Shown in pieces: positions 48,611 through 57,535 of a DNA stretch of 64,000 nucleotides; position 1 is the stretch's first letter; each line of letters begins with the position of its first letter. Below the pieces are notes generated by a model. It worked only from the letters and a program-made list of their open reading frames with translations. It was not told the DNA's origin and searched no databases. Source of the stretch: Pseudobutyrivibrio ruminis AD2017 (GTDB lineage: Bacteria > Bacillota > Clostridia > Lachnospirales > Lachnospiraceae); assembly GCF_000424305.1 (NCBI RefSeq), contig NZ_AUJQ01000005.1, forward strand, positions 184,973-248,972, given 5' to 3'. The position numbers and the translations under genes were made by a program.

Positions 48611-48641
48611 AAAGACATTGGTAATCCAATGTCTTTTTTTT
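48611..48641 (+). terminator. Terminator after lgt
   Basis: AAAGACATTGG / CCAATGTCTTT, TAAT loop, T tail. Confidence 0.95.
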
Positions 48642-48742
48642 ATACCTATTTTGTCATATCTTGTGCTTTTTGTGCTCAAGTCCTCCACTTTACACCACAT
48701 ATTGAAATGGCCAGAAAACATTGATTTTTCACGGCTTGCGCC

Positions 48743-48771
48743 TTGCACTGGAGGAATTTATAGTATAAAAT
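48743..48771 (+). promoter_or_regulatory. Promoter of the mraZ division cluster
   Basis: TTGCAC (48743-48748), 17-bp spacer, TAAAAT (48766-48771). The MraZ repeats begin 11 bp downstream of the -10. Confidence 0.72.
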
Positions 48772-48781
48772 GTAGTTAAAA

Positions 48782-48818
48782 GTGGAGGAAAGTGGTTAAA
48801 TAGTGTCACAAAGTGGTG
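48782..48818 (+). promoter_or_regulatory. MraZ operator: tandem GTGG repeats
   Basis: Four direct repeats on a 10-11 bp period: GTGGAG (48782), GTGGTT (48792), GTGTCA (48803, weakest) and GTGGTG (48813), three of them in AAGTGG context. This matches known MraZ boxes that mediate autoregulation of the dcw cluster. The repeats lie just downstream of the -10 and upstream of the mraZ ribosome binding site. Confidence 0.82.
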
Positions 48819-48837
48819 GAAAGGAGGAAATGCTGAT

Positions 48838-49269
48838 ATGTTCATTGGCGAATACAGTCACAATATAGATGCGAAGAATCGTCTAATTATGCCTGCTAAG
48901 TTTCGTGAACAGCTTGGAGAGCATTTCGTAGCCACTAAGGGACTCGATGGTTGTCTATTCGTATATCCAATGAGCGAATGGCAGAATATCGAAGAGAAAT
49001 TCAGAGAAATACCACTTACCACCAAGGACGCTAGAAAATTCTCTCGTTTCTTCTTCGCAGGAGCAGCCGAATGCGATGTTGATAAACAGGGAAGAGTACT
49101 AATTCCAGCTACACTTAAGGAATACGCTGGGATTGATAAAGAAGTAGTTTCTGTAGGTGTGCTTAATCGAATTGAAATCTGGTCTAAGGAAAGATGGCAG
49201 GATGAAGGCACTTACGATGATATGGATGAGATAGCTGAACACATGGCTGAGTTAGGATTGGGAATTTAA
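48838..49269 (+). CDS. mraZ: Transcriptional regulator MraZ
   Basis: A 143-residue regulator with two tandem SpoVT/AbrB-like swapped-hairpin domains ([24 protein letters not shown] and [24 protein letters not shown]). It forms a ring that binds the GTGG repeats upstream and represses its own division operon. AGGAGG upstream of ATG 48838. Its stop abuts the rsmH ATG. Confidence 0.97.
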   Translation: MFIGEYSHNIDAKNRLIMPAKFREQLGEHFVATKGLDGCLFVYPMSEWQNIEEKFREIPLTTKDARKFSRFFFAGAAECDVDKQGRVLIPATLKEYAGIDKEVVSVGVLNRIEIWSKERWQDEGTYDDMDEIAEHMAELGLGI

Positions 49270-50211
49270 ATGGAATTTAATCATTATTCAGTTTTATTAA
49301 ACGAAACAATCGATAATTTGAATATTAAGCCAGATGGAATCTATGTAGATGGTACATTAGGTGGAGGCGGACATTCATATGAAATTGCCAGCCGTCTTAC
49401 CACAGGTCATTTATATGGATTTGATCAGGATACTGATGCTCTTAAGGCAGCGGGGGAAAGATTGTCTCCTTTTAAGGACAGAGTTACCACTATCCATAGC
49501 AACTATGAGTTTATGAAAGAAAAACTCGGTGAGCAGGGTATCACAAAGGTCGATGGCATTATGCTTGACCTTGGAGTATCAAGCTTTCAGCTGGATGAAG
49601 CCGACAGAGGCTTTACTTACAGGGTAGATGATGCGCCATTAGACATGCGAATGGACAAGGATAAGGACATGACTGCTGCGGATATTGTTAATACATATTC
49701 GCCAGAGGATTTGACAAGAGTCCTATTCACATATGGCGAGGAGAAATTCTCAAAACAAATCGTTAAAAACATTGTTAAGGCTAGAGAGGTTGCGCCAATA
49801 CTTACAGCTGGGCAGTTGAATGAAATCATTGCGGCAAGTATTCCTAAAAAAGCTCAGGTAGGCCAGGGACATCCATCTAAGCGTACATATCAGGCTCTTC
49901 GAATTGAGCTAAACAGGGAGTTAACAGTATTAGAAGATCATATAGACGACATGATTGATTTGCTTAATCCAGGCGGAAGATTATGCATCATTACATTCCA
50001 TTCGTTGGAAGACAGAATAACAAAAGTAGCTTTTAAGAGAAATGAAGATCCATGCACATGCCCAAAGGATTTTCCAGTATGTGTATGTGGCAAAAAATCA
50101 AAAGGAAAGGTTATTACAAGAAAACCAATCCTTCCTTCGGATAAAGAGTTGGAAGAAAATTCTAGGTCAAAGAGTGCAAAGCTTAGAGTTTTTGAGAGAA
50201 GGGATTCTTAA
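49270..50211 (+). CDS. rsmH: 16S rRNA (cytosine-1402-N4)-methyltransferase
   Basis: SAM-dependent methylation of C1402 in 16S rRNA, 313 residues. Motifs: [25 protein letters not shown] (SAM loop), [46 protein letters not shown] Cys-rich [13 protein letters not shown] segment near 262 is typical of the family. ATG 49270 immediately follows the mraZ stop, implying coupling. Confidence 0.97.
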   Translation: MEFNHYSVLLNETIDNLNIKPDGIYVDGTLGGGGHSYEIASRLTTGHLYGFDQDTDALKAAGERLSPFKDRVTTIHSNYEFMKEKLGEQGITKVDGIMLDLGVSSFQLDEADRGFTYRVDDAPLDMRMDKDKDMTAADIVNTYSPEDLTRVLFTYGEEKFSKQIVKNIVKAREVAPILTAGQLNEIIAASIPKKAQVGQGHPSKRTYQALRIELNRELTVLEDHIDDMIDLLNPGGRLCIITFHSLEDRITKVAFKRNEDPCTCPKDFPVCVCGKKSKGKVITRKPILPSDKELEENSRSKSAKLRVFERRDS

Positions 50212-50271
50212 TCTAATAATGTATTACGGGAGTACATCTAGTTTTTTGTGCGATAAATCAGGAGTTAGGAA

Positions 50272-50760
50272 ATGCAGGAAGTAAGAACTTATTATTACAA
50301 TCAGGGTAATGCGGTACGAAAGGAGACCGAATATGTATTAAGCCCTGCTAGAAGTCTGCCTACACGTAAGCAGCGTGAGCGTGAAAAACGTGAAGAAGCA
50401 CTTCGCAGACAGAAGATTACAGACAGAAGACGTGCTGCGGCACTTAGAAAAAATAGATTATTAACAGGATATATGATTGCAGCTGTTATTCTCACATGCC
50501 TTATGCTTGTAGGATATGTAGGTTTACAGACAAATGTTACAACTAGAATGAATCATATCGCAGATTTGCAGAATGAGCTTTCTACAGTTAATGCTGACAA
50601 CAAGGCAGCAGAAAGTAGAATGGCCACCACAACAAATCTTTCAGAAATTAAAGATAAAGCCATAAATGAGTTGGGAATGGTGTATGCAACCAATAGCCAA
50701 ATAGTGTATTATAATGTAGATGGTTCGGACTATATGTCTCAGTACCAGGATATTCCATAG
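50272..50760 (+). CDS. ftsL: Cell division protein FtsL / DivIC-like
   Basis: A 162-residue bitopic protein: an Arg/Lys-rich cytoplasmic region (residues 1-60), one membrane helix (GYMIAAVILTCLMLVGYVGLQ, about 64-84), then an extracytoplasmic leucine-zipper-like coiled coil (MNHIADLQNELSTVNADNKAAESRM). It partners FtsQ/DivIB in the divisome. Identification rests on topology and position between rsmH and the PBP, since FtsL sequences diverge quickly. Confidence 0.85.
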   Translation: MQEVRTYYYNQGNAVRKETEYVLSPARSLPTRKQREREKREEALRRQKITDRRRAAALRKNRLLTGYMIAAVILTCLMLVGYVGLQTNVTTRMNHIADLQNELSTVNADNKAAESRMATTTNLSEIKDKAINELGMVYATNSQIVYYNVDGSDYMSQYQDIP

Positions 50761-50774
50761 AATAGAGAATTATA

Positions 50775-52829
50775 ATGGCTAGTAATAAAAGACGAAGATT
50801 AAAACCAAATAATAAAATATTAAAAAGAATGCAGCGTAAGCTCTGGTTAGTTTTTGGAGTTGTTTGTATTCTTTTTGTCGTTCTGATAGGTCGTGTAATG
50901 TACATTCAGAACACTAGTGGAGATAAATACGAAAAAATCGTTTTATCTCAGCAGGACTATGACAGTACCATCATTCCATTTCAACGAGGCAATATCGTAG
51001 ATTCTAGAGGAACAGTTCTTGCTACCAGCGTTGATGTTTATAATGTTATTTTGGACTGTAAGGTTTTAAATGGAAATGAAGAGAAGTTTGAAGGCAGCAT
51101 CAGCGCCACAGTAGATCTTGTCACAGAGTGTTTCGAAGAAATCGATGCTGATACAATCAAAACTCAGCTAAAGGAAAATAAAAACAGCCAATACTATAAA
51201 TTAGCCAAAAGAGTTTCATATGATGAAATGGCTAATTTTCAGGAAAAAAAAGAATCTGATGCCTATAAAGGTAAGATATTTGGTATTTGGTTTGAAAAAG
51301 AATATATCAGACAGTATCCATACGGAAGTCTTGCTGCAGCCACCATTGGTTACGCAAGTAGTGGTAATGTAGGTGTTATAGGTTTGGAAGAAAGATATTC
51401 CTCAATCCTTAATGGAATCAACGGCCGTACCTACGGATACCTTAATTCAGATAACAATCTTGAGCAGACAACTATCGATGCTACAAACGGTAACAATATT
51501 GTTTTGTCGTTGGATGTTAACATTCAATCCATTGTTGAAAAAGCAGTTTTAGATTGGAATGAAAAGACAGCAGCTGCCTGGAACGCAGAACATCCTGATG
51601 AACCAGAAACCTTTGGTTCTAAGCATACTGCAGTTTTAGTAATGAATCCAAACAATGGCGAAATATATGCCATGGCCCAGTATCCAACCTTCGATTTAAA
51701 TAATCCTAGAGATTTGACACCGTTCTTCACTCAGGAAGATATAGAGGCTATGGATCAGGACCAAAAGATGGATGAACTTAATAAGATATGGCAGAACTTC
51801 TGCATCACATATACTTATGAGCCTGGTTCTACATTTAAACCATTTACAGTTGCAATGGGACTTGAAACAGGAAATTTAACTGGTAACGAGACCTATTTCT
51901 GTGATGGTGGAGAAATGATTCCAGGTTATCCTAAGCTAGTAAAGTGTGTTGCCCATAATAAAGGCGGACACGGCACGCAGACTATCGCAGATGCACTTTC
52001 TAATTCCTGCAACGATGCGTTAATGCAAATGGTGCGTGTGATTGGCCCTGAAACCTTCTCTAAATATCAGTCTATTTTTGGATTTGGTCAAAAGACTGGC
52101 ATTGATTTAACGGGAGAGGCTAGCACTGCTGGTCTAATATACAGTGAGGAAGATTTGCATTCTGCCATTAACCTTGCAACAAATTCCTTTGGTCAGAACT
52201 TTAATACTACTATGGTACAGTTAGGCTCAGGTTTTTGTTCTCTTATTAATGGCGGATATTTATACGAACCACATCTTGTAACTAAAATTACAGATTCAAA
52301 TAATAATACAGTTTCAGAAATCGAGCCTGTACTTTCGAAGAAAACAGTATCTAAAGAAACAGGCGAATTAATAAAAAGCTATTTGGAATATGTAGTTTCA
52401 GATGGTACAGGAAAAACAGCAGGCGTTGAAGGTTACAGAATTGGTGGTAAGACTGGTACAGCTGAAAAGCTTCCACGAGGTAACCACAAATATTTAGTTT
52501 CATTCATTGGTTTTGCACCTGTTGATAATCCTCAGGTAGTGGTGTATGTTATTGTAGATGAGCCTGGAGTTGGCGCAATTGGAAATAACCAAGCGCACAG
52601 TAGTTTCGCGCAGGAAATTTGTCACAATATCTTTGAACAGATATTACCTTATTTAGGTGTAGAATCATCTCTTTCAGAAGAAGAGCAGGCAGCTGCGGCA
52701 GCATCTCTTACTGAAGCAGCACAGGCTACTCCAGATGAGGGAATTGCTGAAGGCACCCCAGAAGGAGAACAGTCTACAGCAGACCCATCTGCTACGCCTG
52801 AGGTATCTGAAGATACAGAAGGACAATAA
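50775..52829 (+). CDS. Class B penicillin-binding protein (FtsI/SpoVD type transpeptidase)
   Basis: A 684-residue monofunctional transpeptidase for septal peptidoglycan. N-terminal membrane anchor ~20-42, a PBP dimerisation/pedestal region (~60-230) and a transpeptidase domain with SxxK in PGSTFKPF (Ser near 352), SxN in LSNSCND near 409 and KTG in GGKTGTAEK near 559. No PASTA domain was seen. The last ~60 residues form an Ala/Glu/Ser/Thr/Pro-rich low-complexity extracytoplasmic tail (from SLSEEEQAAAAASL). Begins 14 bp after ftsL. Confidence 0.94.
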   Translation: MASNKRRRLKPNNKILKRMQRKLWLVFGVVCILFVVLIGRVMYIQNTSGDKYEKIVLSQQDYDSTIIPFQRGNIVDSRGTVLATSVDVYNVILDCKVLNGNEEKFEGSISATVDLVTECFEEIDADTIKTQLKENKNSQYYKLAKRVSYDEMANFQEKKESDAYKGKIFGIWFEKEYIRQYPYGSLAAATIGYASSGNVGVIGLEERYSSILNGINGRTYGYLNSDNNLEQTTIDATNGNNIVLSLDVNIQSIVEKAVLDWNEKTAAAWNAEHPDEPETFGSKHTAVLVMNPNNGEIYAMAQYPTFDLNNPRDLTPFFTQEDIEAMDQDQKMDELNKIWQNFCITYTYEPGSTFKPFTVAMGLETGNLTGNETYFCDGGEMIPGYPKLVKCVAHNKGGHGTQTIADALSNSCNDALMQMVRVIGPETFSKYQSIFGFGQKTGIDLTGEASTAGLIYSEEDLHSAINLATNSFGQNFNTTMVQLGSGFCSLINGGYLYEPHLVTKITDSNNNTVSEIEPVLSKKTVSKETGELIKSYLEYVVSDGTGKTAGVEGYRIGGKTGTAEKLPRGNHKYLVSFIGFAPVDNPQVVVYVIVDEPGVGAIGNNQAHSSFAQEICHNIFEQILPYLGVESSLSEEEQAAAAASLTEAAQATPDEGIAEGTPEGEQSTADPSATPEVSEDTEGQ

Positions 52830-52856
52830 TTATTTATATAGAATTGGAGTTTAATT

Positions 52857-53804
52857 ATGTTTGAAGTTTTTTTACCAATGTTAGTAAGTTTTGTTTTGGT
52901 TTTAATATTAGGACCTATCTGCATTCCTATTCTTAGACGCCTGAAAATGGGAAATACAGAAAGAGAATACATTAAGGAGCACAAGCTTAAAAACGGAACA
53001 CCTTCAATGGGCGGAATAATGATTCTTGTTGCTTTTTCTGTTGTAAGCTTTTACCAGGCCAGATTCAATCCACATATCTATCCAATCATTTATTTAACAC
53101 TTGGTTTTGGAATTATTGGTTTTGTAGATGATTTCCTTAAGGCTATCAAGCATAGCTCTGATGGATTAAAGGCATGGCAGAAGATGCTTGGTCAGATTGT
53201 AGTAACTACAGGTTTTGCAGTATACATGGTTAAGTTCTCTGATATTTCACTTGAAATGAGAATTCCATTTACTGGTGCGTTTATTGATATGGGTTGGTTT
53301 TCTGTTGTGATTTTATATCTTGCAGTTCTTGGTACTGTAAACGGAGCTAACTTTACAGACGGATTAGATGGTCTTGCAACTTCAGTTACATTAGTTATTG
53401 CAGCATTCTTTGGCGTAGTATCTATTACACTTTATTCAGATATTACAGCTTGTACTGCAGCTATGATTGGCGCTTTACTTGGATTTTTAATGTTTAATGT
53501 TCATCCTGCAAAGATTTTTATGGGCGATACTGGTTCTCTTGCATTAGGTGGATTTGTTGCCGGTTGTGCTTACATGTTAAAAATGCCAATCTTTATCATT
53601 ATTGTTGCACTTATTTATTTAGTTGAAGTTTTATCTGTTATTCTTCAGGTAGGCTACTTTAAGCTTACTCACGGAAAAAGAATTTTTAGAATGGCACCTA
53701 TTCATCACCATTATGAGTTAGGTGGATGGTCAGAAGTAAAGGTTGTTGCGGTATTTACCACAGTAACAATCTTCTTATGTGTATTTGCGTATTATTTAGT
53801 CTAA
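52857..53804 (+). CDS. mraY: Phospho-N-acetylmuramoyl-pentapeptide transferase
   Basis: Forms lipid I from UDP-MurNAc-pentapeptide and undecaprenyl phosphate, 315 residues and about ten membrane helices. Signatures are KNGTPSMGGI, FVDDFLK (catalytic Asp pair), NFTDGLDGLAT, FMGDTGSLALGG and APIHHHYELGGW. Normal length. It follows the PBP by 27 bp. The murE and murF genes that usually flank it are absent. Confidence 0.97.
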   Translation: MFEVFLPMLVSFVLVLILGPICIPILRRLKMGNTEREYIKEHKLKNGTPSMGGIMILVAFSVVSFYQARFNPHIYPIIYLTLGFGIIGFVDDFLKAIKHSSDGLKAWQKMLGQIVVTTGFAVYMVKFSDISLEMRIPFTGAFIDMGWFSVVILYLAVLGTVNGANFTDGLDGLATSVTLVIAAFFGVVSITLYSDITACTAAMIGALLGFLMFNVHPAKIFMGDTGSLALGGFVAGCAYMLKMPIFIIIVALIYLVEVLSVILQVGYFKLTHGKRIFRMAPIHHHYELGGWSEVKVVAVFTTVTIFLCVFAYYLV

Positions 53805-53822
53805 AGGATTGGGGAAGAGTTA

Positions 53823-54980
53823 ATGGTAAGAGAACAGGACTATGCCTCCTTAAGAAGGGAGGAGAGACGACGGAAAAAATTAAAAAAATTATTAAATTTT
53901 GATTATACATTATTACTTATCGTTATATTCATTCTTGCCTTTGGACTTGTTATGCTATATAGCACCTCAGCTTATGCGGCTGCATTAAAAACTGGTAATT
54001 CGGCTTTTTATTTGAAGAAACAGTTATTTGCAGCCTGTTTGGGATTTGTGGGAATGTTTTTTTCTACCAAGATTGACTATCGAAGATGGTCAGCTCTTGT
54101 GATCCCATTTTATCTTATTTCTATGTTCCTGTGTATTGTTGTAATCTTTGTAGGAAAGACTGTCAATGGTCAGGCTAGATGGTTAAGTCTTGGTCCTATT
54201 CAGATGCAGCCTTCAGAATTAGGTAAGGTATCTATCATTTTATTGCTTGCCTTTATTATTGATAGATTCCCTAAGACTCAACGCACTATGAAAGGTTCTT
54301 TAAGAACACTTGCAATTGCATTTCCTTTATTTGGTATAGTAGCCTATAATAACTTGTCTACAGCTATTATTATTTTTGGAATCGCTTTTGTTATGGTATT
54401 TATTGCGTCTCCTAAATATCTGTATTTTGGAGGGGCGGTAGGGATTGGTGTACTTTTAGTTTTAGCATCTATACCCTTCGCAGGATACAGAGCCGGTCGT
54501 ATACAGGCGTGGCTTCATCCAGAAGAATACATTAGTAGTACTGGTTATCAGACACTTCAGGGTTTATACGCAATTGGTAGTGGCGGATTGTTTGGTAAAG
54601 GTCTTGGAGAAAGCATGCAAAAATACATGGTTCCTGAAGCTCAAAATGATATGATTTTTTCTATCATTTGCGAAGAACTTGGAGTTTTTGGAGCGGTATG
54701 TATAATTCTTCTTTATATTTTGATGCTTTATAGACTTCTTTATATTGCAAATCATGCAAAGGATATGTTTGGCTCATATATTTGCATTGGTATAATGGCG
54801 CATATTGCAATACAGGTTGTTCTTAATATTGCCGTTGTTACAAATTCGATGCCAAATACTGGTGTAACACTTCCATTAATAAGCTATGGAGGTACATCAG
54901 TTGCTATTCTTTTGACAGAGTTAGGACTTGCTCTTAGTGTTTCAAAGAATATGGAGTTCAAGGAGGACGAAGATGTCTAA
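53823..54980 (+). CDS. ftsW: SEDS-family peptidoglycan polymerase FtsW
   Basis: Glycan-strand polymerase of the divisome, 385 residues. A basic cytoplasmic N terminus (RREERRRKKLKKL) precedes about ten membrane helices. SEDS motifs: GLVMLYSTSAYAA, LGPIQMQPSELGK, PEAQNDMIFSIICEELG (catalytic Asp region) and NTGVTLPLISYGGTS. It directly follows mraY without murD between them. Overlaps ftsQ by 8 nt. Confidence 0.95.
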   Translation: MVREQDYASLRREERRRKKLKKLLNFDYTLLLIVIFILAFGLVMLYSTSAYAAALKTGNSAFYLKKQLFAACLGFVGMFFSTKIDYRRWSALVIPFYLISMFLCIVVIFVGKTVNGQARWLSLGPIQMQPSELGKVSIILLLAFIIDRFPKTQRTMKGSLRTLAIAFPLFGIVAYNNLSTAIIIFGIAFVMVFIASPKYLYFGGAVGIGVLLVLASIPFAGYRAGRIQAWLHPEEYISSTGYQTLQGLYAIGSGGLFGKGLGESMQKYMVPEAQNDMIFSIICEELGVFGAVCIILLYILMLYRLLYIANHAKDMFGSYICIGIMAHIAIQVVLNIAVVTNSMPNTGVTLPLISYGGTSVAILLTELGLALSVSKNMEFKEDEDV

Positions 54981-55734
54981 AAAACGTAGAAGACGAAGCA
55001 TCGGAAGCCTAATACTTGGCATTATAGAATTTATTCTTGCTATCGTAATATTGGCATTGCTAGCGGGTGCTGCAGCCTATTTCTTTTGTCCTCTTAAGTC
55101 GGTAGATGTTGAGGGAACAGATTTATATACGAATGAAGAAATTATTAACTATATTATAGATGACAAATATTCTCATAATACGGTTTATGCGTTTATCAAG
55201 AATAAAATATTTCCAAAGGGTGATGCAGAGTTCATAGAATCCTTTGATGTTTCCATTAAAGGGCCTAATAAGCTATTGATTACCTGCAATGAAAAGCCTA
55301 TTTTGGGATACATCTTAACAGAGGATGGAAAATATATTTATTTTGATTTTGATGGTGATATAACAGAAATTAGTGAAACCTTTGTTGATAGGGGCTATAT
55401 GCAGGTTGATGGTGTTAGCCTTGATGAACCAAAGATTGGCAAAAAGCTACCAATAGGTGATGATGAAATGGGCTATTTAACATCACTTATAAAGATACTT
55501 CAGAAAAATAGCTTGATGCCAAATGCTGTTTCCTATGACGAAAAAGGACATATAACTATAAAATATGAGACATACAGCATTTCACTTGGAAATAGTTATT
55601 TGCTAGAAGAGAAGATTGATAGAATGATGAAAATACTTCCACAGATTGAGGGATTGTACGGCACACTACATCTTGAAAATTATTCTAGCCAAAATACAGA
55701 TATTGTATTTGAAAAAGAAACAGCCCAGGAATGA
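54973..55734 (+). CDS. ftsQ: Cell division protein FtsQ/DivIB
   Basis: A 253-residue bitopic divisome protein: an Arg-rich cytoplasmic start (KKRRRRSIG), a membrane helix (~14-38), a POTRA domain beginning FFCPLKSVDVEGTDLYTNEEII, and a beta domain. AGGAGGA at 54961-54967 selects ATG 54973, which overlaps the ftsW stop. The longer in-frame start at 54928 is rejected. Last gene before the separate ftsZ promoter. Confidence 0.92.
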   Translation: MSKKRRRRSIGSLILGIIEFILAIVILALLAGAAAYFFCPLKSVDVEGTDLYTNEEIINYIIDDKYSHNTVYAFIKNKIFPKGDAEFIESFDVSIKGPNKLLITCNEKPILGYILTEDGKYIYFDFDGDITEISETFVDRGYMQVDGVSLDEPKIGKKLPIGDDEMGYLTSLIKILQKNSLMPNAVSYDEKGHITIKYETYSISLGNSYLLEEKIDRMMKILPQIEGLYGTLHLENYSSQNTDIVFEKETAQE

Positions 55735-55761
55735 TTAATTGGATTTTTTGTTAAAAAATGG

Positions 55762-55790
55762 TTGCGAAACGTACTGAAAAAATATAATAT
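55762..55790 (+). promoter_or_regulatory. Probable ftsZ promoter
   Basis: TTGCGA (55762-55767) followed after 15-17 bp by TATAATATTAT, giving two overlapping -10 options. The leader then contains ACCTCCC about 20 nt before the AGGAGGA ribosome binding site. Confidence 0.55.
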
Positions 55791-55874
55791 TATTAGTGTA
55801 CATTTACGAGTATGCATTTGGTATTAGATATTTTGCAACCTCCCTTAGAGGTTTAATAAAAGGAGGATAAAGTT

Positions 55875-57092
55875 TTGATTAACATTACGACTGACGAGAC
55901 AGGTGCTCCTGTTAGAATCATTGTTGTTGGAGTCGGCGGAGCTGGCAACAATGCAGTAAAGCGTATGGTTGAAGAGGGAATTGGGGGAGTTGAGTTCATC
56001 GGAATCAACACTGATAAGCAGGCCCTTGATTTATGTAAGGCGCCTACTCTTTTAGCTATAGGTGAGAAGACTACAGGTGGAAAAGGCGCAGGTGCTAACC
56101 CAGAGGTTGGCCAGAAATCCGCAGAAGAAAGTGCAGAGGATATTTCATCAGCTATCAAGGGAGCTGATATGGTATTCATTACATGCGGAATGGGAGGCGG
56201 CACAGGTACAGGTGCAGCTCCTGTTGTTGCAAAGATTGCTAAGGAACAGGGAATCCTTACAGTAGGTATCGTTACTAAGCCTTTCCAGTTCGAAGGAAAG
56301 CCACGTATGAACAACGCTCTTAACGGTATCGAAAGATTAAAAGAGAACGTTGATACATTAATCGTTATCCCTAACCAGAAGCTTGTTGAAATCTGCAACA
56401 AGAGCATGGGGATAGGCGAAAGCTTTAGAATGGCTGATGGTGTGTTACACCAGGCTGTTCAGGGTATTACAGATCTTATTACTAAGAATTCACTTATTAA
56501 CCTTGACTTCGCTGATGTAACTACAGTAATGAAGGATAAGGGATTAGCACACGTAGGTATCGGTTCTGCTAAGGGTGATGAGAAGGCTCTTGAGGCTGTT
56601 AAGGCAGCAGTTGCTTCACCACTTCTTGAAACAAGCATCCAGGGTGCTACAGACGTAATCGTTAATATCTGTGGTGATGTTGGACTTAACGATGCTAACG
56701 AAGCTACATCATACGTACAGGATATGACAGGTGCAGATGCTAACATTATCCTTGGTATTACAGTCGATGAATCTATGGAGGACGAAGTTTCTGTTACTGT
56801 TATTGCTACAGGTCTTGGTGACCCAGTACCAGCAGGAAGCTTCCGCAACGTTTCAGGCATGGTATATAACACACAGGCTAGACCTACTAGTGCAGACTTA
56901 CTTGGAAACATGAGTAGAGCAGCAGCTCCAGCAAGCCAGTCAGGTATTACAAATACACCACCAGTTGTAAACAGAACTGTTACAACACAGGCAACTATTC
57001 AGCGTCCAGTTACACCTTCTGTTCCAACAGAAAGTACAGTACCTGAACTTAACATTAAGATGCCTGATTTCATGAGTTCAATTAAAAAGTAA
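55875..57092 (+). CDS. ftsZ: Cell division protein FtsZ (TTG start)
   Basis: Tubulin-like GTPase forming the Z ring, 405 residues. Motifs: [15 protein letters not shown], the tubulin signature [16 protein letters not shown] near 103, IPNQKL and [16 protein letters not shown] variable linker (~325-388) and the conserved C-terminal peptide [16 protein letters not shown] complete it. No ATG is available; TTG 55875, 7 nt after AGGAGGA (55861-55867), is the only well-placed start. It has its own promoter and terminator. Confidence 0.97.
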   Translation: MINITTDETGAPVRIIVVGVGGAGNNAVKRMVEEGIGGVEFIGINTDKQALDLCKAPTLLAIGEKTTGGKGAGANPEVGQKSAEESAEDISSAIKGADMVFITCGMGGGTGTGAAPVVAKIAKEQGILTVGIVTKPFQFEGKPRMNNALNGIERLKENVDTLIVIPNQKLVEICNKSMGIGESFRMADGVLHQAVQGITDLITKNSLINLDFADVTTVMKDKGLAHVGIGSAKGDEKALEAVKAAVASPLLETSIQGATDVIVNICGDVGLNDANEATSYVQDMTGADANIILGITVDESMEDEVSVTVIATGLGDPVPAGSFRNVSGMVYNTQARPTSADLLGNMSRAAAPASQSGITNTPPVVNRTVTTQATIQRPVTPSVPTESTVPELNIKMPDFMSSIKK

Positions 57093-57097
57093 TTATC

Positions 57098-57123
57098 AGC
57101 CCCGTTAAAGACGGGGCTTTTTT
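57098..57123 (+). terminator. Terminator after ftsZ
   Basis: AGCCCCGT / ACGGGGCT, TAAAG loop, T tail. Confidence 0.95.
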
Positions 57124-57218
57124 AATGCAAAAAATCATCGCTTGTAAAAATTGACGTACATAAATATGGACATATTCATTTGCTAATATTTTTTCATAAA
57201 GAAACAGGAGGTGCTTTT

Positions 57219-57413
57219 ATGAAAAGAAGATTAGACAAAGAGATGATAATTTCGCTTGCAGTTATTGCTGTACTATTTGCTACAGGGGCTTTATTTTTTG
57301 CATTATTCCTATTCGACATACAAATTTCACAAGCCAACATAGGAGGCATAATTGGTTCATATTCAGGGCTTTCAAGCTCTATTTGGCTGTATTTACTTTG
57401 TAGAAATTGTTGA
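57219..57413 (+). CDS. Small membrane protein of unknown function (64 aa)
   Basis: A 64-residue ORF with a very good ribosome binding site (CAGGAGG, 57205-57211) before ATG 57219. A basic N terminus (MKRRLDKEM) precedes one clear helix (MIISLAVIAVLFATGALFFAL), then a short Gly/Ser loop and a weaker second helix (SIWLYLLC). It ends CRNC. No family recognised. A possible promoter TTGACG-16-TATTCA lies at 57151-57178. Coding status is inferred from the ribosome binding site and hydrophobic profile. Confidence 0.55.
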   Translation: MKRRLDKEMIISLAVIAVLFATGALFFALFLFDIQISQANIGGIIGSYSGLSSSIWLYLLCRNC

Positions 57414-57535
57414 CTATGTATTGTGGGTTACCTATAATTAAATTATCTATATATAGTATCTGATAACCTGCTTAGGCGGAAATATTGTAGGCTTTCAGAT
57501 GATATTAGCTATATGATTTAAGGAAGGTAATGATT

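Noticed and set aside
55853..56407. 184-codon minus-strand ORF opposite ftsZ
   Set aside because: Shadow of ftsZ: Pro/Ser-rich composition, no start signals, no family resemblance.
57414..57535. Possible c-di-GMP riboswitch before the surface protein gene
   Set aside because: A GGTTA/TAACC pairing exists, but the conserved GEMM core motifs are not present; the gap shows no convincing riboswitch fold.
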